The notes under the pieces: model-generated
Seen by the model: the letters and a program-made list of their open reading frames with translations, nothing else
The model's database searches: none
What the model was told of the DNA's origin: nothing
From: an uncultured Desulfobacteraceae bacterium
GTDB lineage: Bacteria > Desulfobacterota > Desulfobacteria > Desulfobacterales > UBA2174
Reading direction: 5' to 3'
Assembly: GCA_937982505.1 (NCBI GenBank)
Contig: CALJLV010000200.1
Coordinates: 1 to 30,578 of the forward strand
DNA: 30,578 bases
Made by a program: the position numbers and the translations under genes
In this document: one piece after another, positions 1 through 6,778 of the stretch
Position numbering within the stretch: position 1 is the stretch's first letter
Layout of the letters: every line of letters begins with the position of its first letter

Positions 1-46
1 ACCACCGAGATCTACACTCTTTCCCTACACGACGCTCTTCCGATCT
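1..46 (+). other. Illumina TruSeq P5/read-1 adapter (contamination)
   Basis: These bases match the Illumina TruSeq universal (P5) adapter from its twelfth or thirteenth base to its end, finishing in the well-known CTCTTCCGATCT. The genome sequence starts at the next base, in the middle of a kinase gene. This is library sequence left in the assembly and has no biological role. Confidence 0.98.
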
Positions 47-187
47 GGCCTCTCCACGGTCTACGGGATCATGCAGCGCCACGCCGGACAGGTGCACGTG
101 GAAAGCGAACCGGGCAAAGGGGCCACTTTTGTGCTGGAGCTGCCGACGGCCAACACCCCCAGGGACCCCCAATCCGCGTCCCTTTAA
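47..187 (+). CDS. Sensor histidine kinase, C-terminal fragment (5' truncated by contig end)
   Basis: Only the last 46 residues are present. They begin with GLSTVYGIM and continue through a typical end of a HATPase_c domain (G2 box remnant, then VHVESEPGKGATF and LELP). This identifies the ATP-binding tail of a histidine kinase; its sensor and phospho-His parts lie outside the window. The codon frame enters directly from the adapter, so the missing 5' end is a data artefact. The gene ends 44 bases before the sigma54 activator that follows on the same strand, so the two probably form a kinase/regulator pair, although that activator has PAS domains instead of a receiver. Confidence 0.9.
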   Translation, partial: GLSTVYGIMQRHAGQVHVESEPGKGATFVLELPTANTPRDPQSASL

Positions 188-231
188 ATTTTAGCCGCTG
201 TCGTCATTCAACCTTTGGGTGATCTTGCGCC

Positions 232-1962
232 ATGCCGCCCTCCACTTCTCCACCGCCCCAGACCACCATGGCCCCCACCGGACAGTGGCTCGAACTGCTC
301 GACCGGCTCAACATCGGGGCCTTTACCGTCGACTTGGAGCGGCGCATCACCGCCATCAACCTGTCGGCGCGGACCCTCATGGGCCTCGAAGAAATCGAGC
401 TCATCGGACGGGAATGCACCGAAGTCTTCATCGGCGTGCCCTGCCTGATGCGCTGCCTGCCGGTGGATGAAGACTGTCCCGAAGTGGAAGACCTGCGCCT
501 GGCGGTGCCGGACGAACGCCGCGATTTCGTCATTCGCGTCTCGACGCCCGTCTACGGACCGGACCGGCGCATGGTCGGCTGCCTGACCGTGCTCCACGAC
601 CACTCCCCCCTGGCCGATTTGATCCACCGCATCGACTACGAGGAGAGAAGCCTGAAGATCATCCTGGACAACCTCGACCTGGGGATCTTCACCGTGAACC
701 GGGGCGGCCACATCACCTTTTTCAACAAGGCCGCCGAACAGCTCACCGGCTATGACCGCCGCGAGGTGCTGGGCAAATCCTCCTTTGCCATTTTCGGCGA
801 CGATGCCCTGCGCGCCCTGGAGGAGCTGCGCGGCGCCATGGGCCGGGGACAGCTGCGCAGCTCGGTTAGGGCCCAGTTGACGGGGCGCGAGGGGGAGAAA
901 ATCCCGGTGCGGGCCGATTACATTCCCCTGCAAAACGAACAGCAGCGGGTGGTGGGCGGCCTGGCCACGCTCCACGACCTGACCCTGGCGCAGCAGTTCG
1001 ATGCCGTGGTCAGCGACCGTTACACCTTTCGCAACATGATCGGCCGCGATCCGTGCATGCAGCGGATCTTCGAAATGGCCCGGGTGGTGGCCGAGTCGGA
1101 TGTCACCGTGCTCGTGGAGGGGGCCACCGGCACGGGCAAGGACCTGCTGGCCAAAGTCATCCATTCGTCCAGCCGCCGGGCGGAAAAGCCCTTTGTCAAG
1201 GTCAATTGCGCCGCGGTTCCCGAGAATCTGCTCGAATCGGAGTTTTTCGGCTATGTCAAGGGGGCCTTCACCGGCGCGGACCGCAACAAGCCGGGGCGAT
1301 TCCAACTGGCCGACGGCGGTACCATTTTTCTCGACGAGATCGGCGATCTGCCCCTGGCACTCCAGGCCAAGCTGCTGCGGGTGATCGAGGATCGCGAATT
1401 TTATCCCCTGGGCAGCCGGCAGACGGTGCGGGTGGATGTGCGCATCCTCTCGGCCACCAACCAGGGTCTGGAGCGGCTGGTGGCCGCCGGACGCTTCCGC
1501 CAGGATCTCTACTATCGGCTCAACGTGATGCGCATCGAACTGCCCCGCCTGGCCGAACGGCGCCCGGACATCCCTTTGCTGATCCGCAGCATCCTGCGGC
1601 GCCTGGCGGCGGTGCATGCCCGCCGCGAGGGGCGCATCTCCCGGGATGCCATCGAAATCTTGCTCAACTACGATTACCCGGGCAACGTGCGGGAACTGGA
1701 AAACATCCTGGAACACGCCCTGATCGTGTGCCGCGACGACACCATCGGCCCCCGGCACCTGCCCGAGTACGTGTTTCGGCGCGGACTGCCCAAGGCGGCC
1801 CGGCCGGCGCGACCAGAACGGCCCGGCGATGATCCGGCCGAGGCGGAACGGATCCGCGCGGCGCTCGACCGCCGGGGCGGACACCGCGAACAGGCGGCCA
1901 GAGACCTGGGCATGGATCGCACCACCCTGTGGCGCAAGATGAAGCGCCTGGGCATGGGATGA
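232..1962 (+). CDS. Sigma54-dependent transcriptional activator, PAS-PAS-AAA+-Fis HTH
   Basis: This 576-residue bacterial enhancer-binding protein activates RNA polymerase-sigma54 by ATP hydrolysis. Two PAS-type sensor regions are seen at about residues 15-125 and 135-255; the first carries a Cys-rich stretch (C62, C71, C75, C82) that could bind a metal or sense redox. The AAA+ domain follows at about 265-500. Its Walker A is GATGTGKD at 297-304 (family usually GESGTGKE), the sigma54-contact loop GAFTGA is at 344-349, and a Walker B-type LDEIGD is present. A Fis-type helix-turn-helix closes the protein. There is no receiver domain, so it senses through PAS. The start has no clear ribosome site; Met13 at 268 is an alternative. 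It lies directly upstream of tandem palindromes and a sigma54 promoter, so it is the first candidate to activate the Hdr operon. Confidence 0.93.
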   Translation: MPPSTSPPPQTTMAPTGQWLELLDRLNIGAFTVDLERRITAINLSARTLMGLEEIELIGRECTEVFIGVPCLMRCLPVDEDCPEVEDLRLAVPDERRDFVIRVSTPVYGPDRRMVGCLTVLHDHSPLADLIHRIDYEERSLKIILDNLDLGIFTVNRGGHITFFNKAAEQLTGYDRREVLGKSSFAIFGDDALRALEELRGAMGRGQLRSSVRAQLTGREGEKIPVRADYIPLQNEQQRVVGGLATLHDLTLAQQFDAVVSDRYTFRNMIGRDPCMQRIFEMARVVAESDVTVLVEGATGTGKDLLAKVIHSSSRRAEKPFVKVNCAAVPENLLESEFFGYVKGAFTGADRNKPGRFQLADGGTIFLDEIGDLPLALQAKLLRVIEDREFYPLGSRQTVRVDVRILSATNQGLERLVAAGRFRQDLYYRLNVMRIELPRLAERRPDIPLLIRSILRRLAAVHARREGRISRDAIEILLNYDYPGNVRELENILEHALIVCRDDTIGPRHLPEYVFRRGLPKAARPARPERPGDDPAEAERIRAALDRRGGHREQAARDLGMDRTTLWRKMKRLGMG

Positions 1963-1968
1963 GCACTC

Positions 1969-2004
1969 TGCAACATGTTGCGCAACGTTTTGCAACATGT
2001 TGCA
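1969..2004. promoter_or_regulatory. Tandem palindromic enhancer sites (GCAACATGTTGC) for a sigma54 activator
   Basis: Two copies of the palindrome GCAACATGTTGC lie at 1970-1981 and 1992-2003; the second extends to a perfect 14-bp TGCAACATGTTGCA. Their centres are 22 bp apart, two helical turns, so both would be bound on the same face. A further palindrome GTTGCGCAAC spans 1978-1987. They sit about 190-210 bp upstream of the predicted start site of the sigma54 promoter at 2161, the usual distance for enhancer sites. Site identity is inferred from symmetry and spacing; which activator binds is not shown by the sequence. Confidence 0.75.
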
Positions 2005-2160
2005 GAACCATATCCGCGCGAATTTGCACTGCAAACCGGCAAAACGGCCCCCACCAAGGCCCCGGCCGCCGATTTGTAGCGCGGCCGCTGCCGTGCCACG
2101 AAACGTCTTGTTCGAGTCCAACCATTTGATAGCATGAGCAATTTTCACAAACTTGCCATT

Positions 2161-2176
2161 TGGCACAAATAGTGCT
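2161..2176 (+). promoter_or_regulatory. Sigma54 (-24/-12) promoter of the Hdr operon
   Basis: TGGCAC-N5-GTGCT matches the sigma54 consensus TGGCAC-N5-TTGCW at all but one position, with the correct spacing between the GG and GC elements. The predicted transcription start is near 2187, giving a leader of about 95 bases before the TTG start of the receiver gene at 2282. Together with the upstream tandem palindromes this is a complete activator-dependent promoter arrangement. Confidence 0.8.
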
Positions 2177-2268
2177 TTAGTTCGAGTCAACCCGTTTTTC
2201 GACCGTACCCGCAGGGTTTACCAGGCGCTCCCGAAACCTTCCGGCCCTCCCGGACCGGACCCGACCCC

Positions 2269-2274
2269 AAGGAG
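2269..2274 (+). promoter_or_regulatory. Ribosome binding site that fixes a TTG start
   Basis: AAGGAG lies 7 bases before TTG at 2282, in frame with the receiver protein. An upstream ATG at 2153 would place the start before the sigma54 promoter, so it cannot be used from that promoter and has no ribosome site. Confidence 0.65.
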
Positions 2275-2281
2275 CCGGCCG

Positions 2282-2806
2282 TTGGATCCCAGCCCCTCCC
2301 CCATCCTGATCGTCGACGATGACACGGACATGCAGATCTTCGTGGCCACCGTGCTGTCCGAAGGCGGCTTTGTACCGGCCCCGGTGGGCTGCAAGGATGC
2401 CCTGTCCCTGGCGCAGACCCTCAAACCGGCGCTGATTGTGCTCGGCGCGCCGATGCACTGTGCCGGTGGCCCCGATCTGTATCACCGGCTGCGCACCGAT
2501 CCCGGCCTGCGGCGCATTCCCGTGATCCTGCTCTCCACCATCCCGCGCAAGAGCTACCTCCACTACCAGCGCATGCAGGAAAGCCGGCAGGGCCAATCCC
2601 TGCCGGAGCCGGACGATTTTTTGCTCAAACCCCCCGAAGCCGAGGAATTGCTGCGCCGGGTGGGCCGCCTGACACAGCCGGCCCCGGGACTCCCGGCCGC
2701 GCCCCAGACCATCCGCGGCGGGCTGCGGCCAGCAGTCCTGGGCCGTGATCCGGATCGGCAGGGCATGACCAGGACGCCCCACCGCAGCACCGGGCCCCAC
2801 GGATGA
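2282..2806 (+). CDS. Stand-alone receiver-domain protein lacking the phospho-acceptor Asp
   Basis: This 174-residue protein is a single CheY-like receiver with a Pro-rich C-terminal tail. The acidic pocket is present (ILIVDDDTDM), and so is the conserved Lys loop (FLLKPP). At the end of beta-3, where an Asp should accept the phosphate (usual form LDxxMP), the sequence reads IVLGAPM, so the Asp is replaced by Gly. It therefore probably cannot be phosphorylated in the normal way and may act as a pseudo-receiver that binds a partner. A TTG start is chosen because of the AAGGAG before it and because it lies downstream of the sigma54 promoter. It is the first gene of the operon, 31 bases before the HdrA fusion, which suggests a regulatory or scaffold role for the redox complex. 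Confidence 0.75.
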   Translation: MDPSPSPILIVDDDTDMQIFVATVLSEGGFVPAPVGCKDALSLAQTLKPALIVLGAPMHCAGGPDLYHRLRTDPGLRRIPVILLSTIPRKSYLHYQRMQESRQGQSLPEPDDFLLKPPEAEELLRRVGRLTQPAPGLPAAPQTIRGGLRPAVLGRDPDRQGMTRTPHRSTGPHG

Positions 2807-2819
2807 CCCGTGGGCCCGG
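2790..2819 (+). other. Strong GC hairpin between the receiver and HdrA genes
   Basis: CCGGGCCC(C)ACGG at 2790-2802 can pair with 2808-2819 to form a stem of about 12 bp with one bulged C and a short loop that contains the receiver stop codon. No T-run follows, so it is not a typical intrinsic terminator. It lies just before the AAGGAGG ribosome site of the HdrA fusion and could stabilise or process the mRNA or tune translation. Confidence 0.5.
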
Positions 2820-2837
2820 CGGCGCCAAGGAGGATGC

Positions 2838-5800
2838 ATGGCGGTTCGCATCGGGTTTTACATCTGCCACTGCGGGATCAACATCGCCTACCGGGTGCGC
2901 GTGGAGGAGGTGGCCGCCTTCGCCCGCCGTCTGCCCGGCGTGGTGGTGGCCCGGGACTACAAGTTCATGTGCTCGGATCCGGGCCAGGCGATGATCGAAA
3001 AGGACATTGTCGAAATGGGGCTCACCCGGGTGGTGGTGGCCTCCTGTTCCCCCCGGCTCCATGGCAAGACATTCATGGGCGCCTGCCAGCGGGCCGGCCT
3101 CAATCCCTACTACTTTCAGATGGCCTCGGTGCGCGAGCAGGTCTCGTGGGTCACCGCCGATCCGAACGCGGCCACCGACAAGGCCAAGAGCCTGGTAGCG
3201 GCCGCCATTGGGCGGGTCCACTACCATGAACGGCTCGAAGGCCGCCAGGCCCCGGTGCACCCGGACATGCTGGTGGTCGGCGGCGGAATCGCCGGGATGC
3301 AGGCGGCCCTGGACATCGCCGATTCGGGCCACAAGGTCTACCTGGTGGAACGCGACACCACCATCGGCGGCCACATGCTCCAGTTCGACAAGACCTTTCC
3401 CACCCTGGACTGCGCCGCCTGCATCGGCACCCCCAAGATGGTGGAAGTGGCCCAGAATCCGAACATCGAGCTGCTCACCTACAGCGAAGTGAAGGAGGTG
3501 AGCGGGTTTATCGGCAACTTCAGCGTGCGCCTCCAGCGCAAGCCGCGCTATGTCAAGGAGGGGATCTGCACCGGCTGCGGGGAATGCGCCAAGGTCTGCC
3601 CGGTGACCGTGCCCAACCCCTGGGACCTGGGACTCGGCTCCCGCCAGGCCATCGGGCGCGCCTTCCCCCAGGCCATCCCCATCACTTTCAGCATCGAAAA
3701 AAAGGATCGCGCCCCCTGCACGGCGGCCTGCCCGGCGGGAATCAACGTCCAGGGCTATGTCCAGCTGATCCGGATGGGGCGACACGAGGCGGCCGTGGAC
3801 CTGATTCGCCAACGCCTCCCTCTGCCGGGGGTTCTGGGACGGGTCTGCCCCCACCCCTGCGAAGCCTCCTGCCGCCGCGCCGAGATCGACAGCGCCGTGG
3901 CCATCCGCGATCTGAAGCGCTTCGCCGCCGACCAGGTGCGCGCAAAGCGCGCCCCTCGCCCCCCCATCACGGAGCGACCGGAGAAAATCGCCGTGGTGGG
4001 ATCCGGGCCGGCCGGCCTCACCGTGGCCTACTACCTGCGCCTTGAGGGATACCGCATCACTCTTTTCGAGGCCCTGGAAAGACTCGGCGGAATGCTGCGG
4101 GTGGGCATTCCCGACTACCGCCTGCCCCCCGAAGTCCTCGACGAGGAAATCCAACAGATCCTAGACCTTGGCATCGAGGTGCGCACCACCGCACGCCTGG
4201 GAAGAGATTTCACCCTGGACGGGCTCCGGCGGGATGGGTATGCGGCGGTTTTTCTGGGCATCGGGGCCCACGCTTCGCTGCGGCTCAACATCCCGGGAGA
4301 AGCGGACACGGCGGGCGTGGTGGACGCCATCCGTTTTTTGCGCCAGGTCAACCTGGGCCGCCGAGAGCTTCCCGGCCGTCGGGTGGCGGTGGTGGGGGGC
4401 GGCAACGTGGCCATCGACGCCGCCCGCACCGCCCGCCGCCTGGGCGCCGAGGCGGTCACCGTGGTCTACCGGCGCAGCCGCGATGAAATGCCCGCCTACG
4501 CCGAAGAGATCGCCGGGGCCATCGAGGAGAAAATCCGCTTCGAATACCTCACGGCCCCGGTGCGCGTGCTTGCCGACGGGGGCCGCCTGGCGGGGCTCGA
4601 ATGCCTGCGCACCGAGCTGGGCCCGCCGGACGCTTCGGGCCGGCGCCGGCCGGTGCCCGTCAAAGGATCGACCTTCGTCGTCGACTGCGACAGTCTCATT
4701 GCGGCCATCGGTCAGGCCACCGAAACCGATTGGGCCGAAGGGCTGGCGGATCTGGCCTGGACCCGCCAGCGCACCCTGAAGGTCGATCCGGCCACCATGC
4801 AGACCTCCATCCCCTATGTTTTCGCCGCCGGGGATGCCGTCAGCGGCCCGGCCACGGTCATCGAAGCCGTGGGGGCGGGCCATCGGGCGGTGGCCGCCAT
4901 CCGGCGTTTCGTGGCCGGCCAGACGCTTTCCTCCCTTTCCCGGCAGCCCTCCGTGCCCGGCCGGGACTGGGCCGCGATTCCTCAGGATGCCCTGCCCCAG
5001 GCCCGGGCGGAGGCCAGACACCTTGAAGCCGAAGCGCGGATCACCTCGTTCCAGGAAGTCGCGCTGGCCCTGGAGGCGGACGCGGCGCGCCGGGAGGCCG
5101 AGCGCTGCCTCAACTGCGGGGTCTGCTGTGAATGCATGGCCTGCGTGGCGGTCTGCGAGGCCAAGGCCATCGACCATGCCATGCCCCCCACCGAGCGCAC
5201 CATCCAGGTGGGCAGCATCATCCTGGCCACCGGCTACGACACCCTCGATCCGACCCCGATGGCCCCCTACGGTTACGGTCGCTACCCCAACGTCTATACG
5301 GCCCTGGAATTCGAGCGCCTCAGCAACGCCACCGGCCCCACCGGGGGCCGGATCCTGGTCCGCGACGGCGCCGGCATTTTCGGACCGCCCCCCCGCAGCG
5401 TGGCCCTGCTGCACTGCGTCGGCAGCCGCGACGACCGTTTCCACCCCTACTGCAGCCGGGTCTGCTGCATGTACGCCCTCAAGTACAGCCACCTGATCAA
5501 GGAGAAGGTGGGCCACGACACGCCGGTCTACGACTTTTACATCGACATGCGCTGCTTCGGCGAAGGCTACGAGGAGTTTTTCAGACGCTGCCAGGAGGAG
5601 GGGACCATTTTCATTCGCGGCAAGGTGGCCGAAATTCACCAGCGCCCCGACCGTTCCGGGGGGCTGCCCCGGCTGGTCTGCGTCGGTGAGGACACCCTGC
5701 TGGGGCGGCGGGTGGAGGTGGCGGTGGACATGGTGGTCCTGTGCACCGCCGTCCAGGCCCGGGCCGATGCCGCCCAGGTGGGCCGCATCTTCGGCGTCAA

Positions 5801-6236
5801 CCAGGGCGGGGACGGGTTTTTTCTGGAGGAGCACCCCAAGCTGGCGCCCTTGAACACCGCCACCGACGGGGTGTTTCTGGCCGGCTGCTGCCAGAAGCCC
5901 ATGGATATTCCCGACACCGTCTCCCAGGCCTCCGGAGCGGCGGCCAAGGCCCTGGCCCTGGCCACCCGGGGCGTGGTGGAGGTGGCCCCGACGATCTCCT
6001 GGATCGACCCGGAGGTGTGCATCGGCTGTCAGGTCTGCATCGGACTGTGCCCCTACACGGCCATCGAGTTCGATGACCGGCGCGGGGTGTCGGTGGTCAA
6101 TGCGGCCCTGTGCAAGGGCTGCGGCAGTTGCAGCGGATTTTGCCCCAGCGGGGCGGCCCGCAGCCAGCACTTCAAGCCCCGGCAGATCTTCGCCGAGATC
6201 GACGGGATCATGGACACCGTCCGCCGCATCGGCTGA
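2838..6236 (+). CDS. hdrA: HdrA with an inserted GltD/NfnB-like NAD(P)H flavoprotein module
   Basis: This 1132-residue cytoplasmic iron-sulfur flavoprotein is a fused subunit of a heterodisulfide-reductase-type complex. HdrA parts are residues 1-290 and about 757-1132: an N-terminal HdrA domain, the FAD loop VGGGIAGMQ near 147-155, the CAAC pair at C192/C195, a [4Fe-4S] motif at C244-C254, and two C-terminal ferredoxin motifs starting at C1061 and C1092. Inserted at about 291-756 is a full glutamate-synthase small-subunit/NfnB-like module: CxxxC at 294/298, CPHPCEASC at 337-345, FAD loop VGSGPAGL at 387-394, NAD(P)H loop VGGGNVAID at 519-527 and AAGDAVSGP at 663-671. HdrA of this kind bifurcates or confurcates electrons at FAD; the insert would add a built-in NAD(P)H site (inference). 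AAGGAGG precedes the ATG. A typical HdrA is about 650 residues, so the insertion explains the size. Confidence 0.93.
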   Translation: MAVRIGFYICHCGINIAYRVRVEEVAAFARRLPGVVVARDYKFMCSDPGQAMIEKDIVEMGLTRVVVASCSPRLHGKTFMGACQRAGLNPYYFQMASVREQVSWVTADPNAATDKAKSLVAAAIGRVHYHERLEGRQAPVHPDMLVVGGGIAGMQAALDIADSGHKVYLVERDTTIGGHMLQFDKTFPTLDCAACIGTPKMVEVAQNPNIELLTYSEVKEVSGFIGNFSVRLQRKPRYVKEGICTGCGECAKVCPVTVPNPWDLGLGSRQAIGRAFPQAIPITFSIEKKDRAPCTAACPAGINVQGYVQLIRMGRHEAAVDLIRQRLPLPGVLGRVCPHPCEASCRRAEIDSAVAIRDLKRFAADQVRAKRAPRPPITERPEKIAVVGSGPAGLTVAYYLRLEGYRITLFEALERLGGMLRVGIPDYRLPPEVLDEEIQQILDLGIEVRTTARLGRDFTLDGLRRDGYAAVFLGIGAHASLRLNIPGEADTAGVVDAIRFLRQVNLGRRELPGRRVAVVGGGNVAIDAARTARRLGAEAVTVVYRRSRDEMPAYAEEIAGAIEEKIRFEYLTAPVRVLADGGRLAGLECLRTELGPPDASGRRRPVPVKGSTFVVDCDSLIAAIGQATETDWAEGLADLAWTRQRTLKVDPATMQTSIPYVFAAGDAVSGPATVIEAVGAGHRAVAAIRRFVAGQTLSSLSRQPSVPGRDWAAIPQDALPQARAEARHLEAEARITSFQEVALALEADAARREAERCLNCGVCCECMACVAVCEAKAIDHAMPPTERTIQVGSIILATGYDTLDPTPMAPYGYGRYPNVYTALEFERLSNATGPTGGRILVRDGAGIFGPPPRSVALLHCVGSRDDRFHPYCSRVCCMYALKYSHLIKEKVGHDTPVYDFYIDMRCFGEGYEEFFRRCQEEGTIFIRGKVAEIHQRPDRSGGLPRLVCVGEDTLLGRRVEVAVDMVVLCTAVQARADAAQVGRIFGVNQGGDGFFLEEHPKLAPLNTATDGVFLAGCCQKPMDIPDTVSQASGAAAKALALATRGVVEVAPTISWIDPEVCIGCQVCIGLCPYTAIEFDDRRGVSVVNAALCKGCGSCSGFCPSGAARSQHFKPRQIFAEIDGIMDTVRRIG

Positions 6237-6302
6237 GGCAAGATTGCGGTCTGACATTCGAGAGTTGAGATTGGGGCGCGCCAGCACCCCGGGGAGTCCG
6301 CC

Positions 6303-6725
6303 ATGAGCGCCTTCGAACCGACCATCATCGCTTTTGTCTGCAACTGGTGCACCTACACGGGCGCCGACCTGGCCGGCACCTCGCGCCAGACCTACCCCCT
6401 CAACGTGCGTCTGATCCGGGTCATGTGCACCGGCATGGTCGATCCCCAGTACGTGCTCAAGGCCCTTCTGGAAGGCGCCGACGGGATTCTGGTGAGCGGC
6501 TGCCACCCGGGCGACTGCCACTACATCAACGGCAACTACAAGGCCCGCCGGCGCATCAAGCTGCTCAAGACCCTGCTGCCGCAGTTCGGCTTCGCCCCCC
6601 AGCGGCTGCGCCTCACCTGGATCGGCGCTTCCGACGGGATCGAGTTCGCCCGGGTGATGCGCGAGCTGGTGGAGCAGGTGCGCGCACTGGGGCCCAGCGA
6701 GGCCGGGGCGAAGATGGTCATTTGA
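6303..6725 (+). CDS. mvhD: MvhD-like [2Fe-2S] electron-transfer subunit
   Basis: This 140-residue protein matches the delta subunit of methyl-viologen-reducing hydrogenase, which carries electrons between an input module (hydrogenase, formate dehydrogenase or NADH module) and HdrA. The conserved cysteines are visible: C13 and C16 (VCNWC), C42 (MCTGM), and C67/C72 in the family hallmark GCHPGDCHY. Length is normal for the family. It is preceded by a 66-base gap after the HdrA fusion and followed after about 53 bases by the FrhB/FdhB-like gene. No hydrogenase large subunit is present in the window, so its electron donor is probably the GltD-type insert in HdrA or the FdhB-like protein. Confidence 0.93.
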   Translation: MSAFEPTIIAFVCNWCTYTGADLAGTSRQTYPLNVRLIRVMCTGMVDPQYVLKALLEGADGILVSGCHPGDCHYINGNYKARRRIKLLKTLLPQFGFAPQRLRLTWIGASDGIEFARVMRELVEQVRALGPSEAGAKMVI

Positions 6726-6765
6726 GAAACTGGAAACTGAAAATTCGAAATTCGAAACTGGAGCA
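6726..6765 (+). repeat. AT-rich short direct repeats in an intergenic gap
   Basis: The gap between MvhD and the next gene is much more AT-rich than its surroundings and contains the direct repeats GAAACTG (three copies) and ATTCGAAA-like units in tandem. It ends in the GCAGGAGG ribosome site for the gene at 6779. A shorter stretch of similar make-up occurs around 11380-11415. Function unknown; it may be a decayed dispersed intergenic repeat. Confidence 0.4.
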
Positions 6766-6778
6766 GGAGGTTTCTTTC

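Noticed and set aside
1969..2004. Repeats taken as a terminator or CRISPR-like repeat
   Set aside because: There is no T-run, only two copies, and no spacers; the 22-bp centre spacing and downstream sigma54 promoter fit enhancer sites better.
208..2190. A 660-codon open frame on the minus strand
   Set aside because: It mirrors the activator gene on the plus strand; its protein has no domain signature and is rich in His, Gly, Ala and Gln, typical of an antisense frame in GC-rich DNA.
2153..2281. N-terminal extension of the receiver gene from ATG 2153
   Set aside because: It begins before the sigma54 promoter at 2161 and has no ribosome site; TTG 2282 has AAGGAG.
4161..6521. A 786-codon open frame on the minus strand opposite HdrA-GltD
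   Set aside because: Antisense shadow; no recognisable motif, while the plus strand carries clear FAD and ferredoxin motifs throughout.
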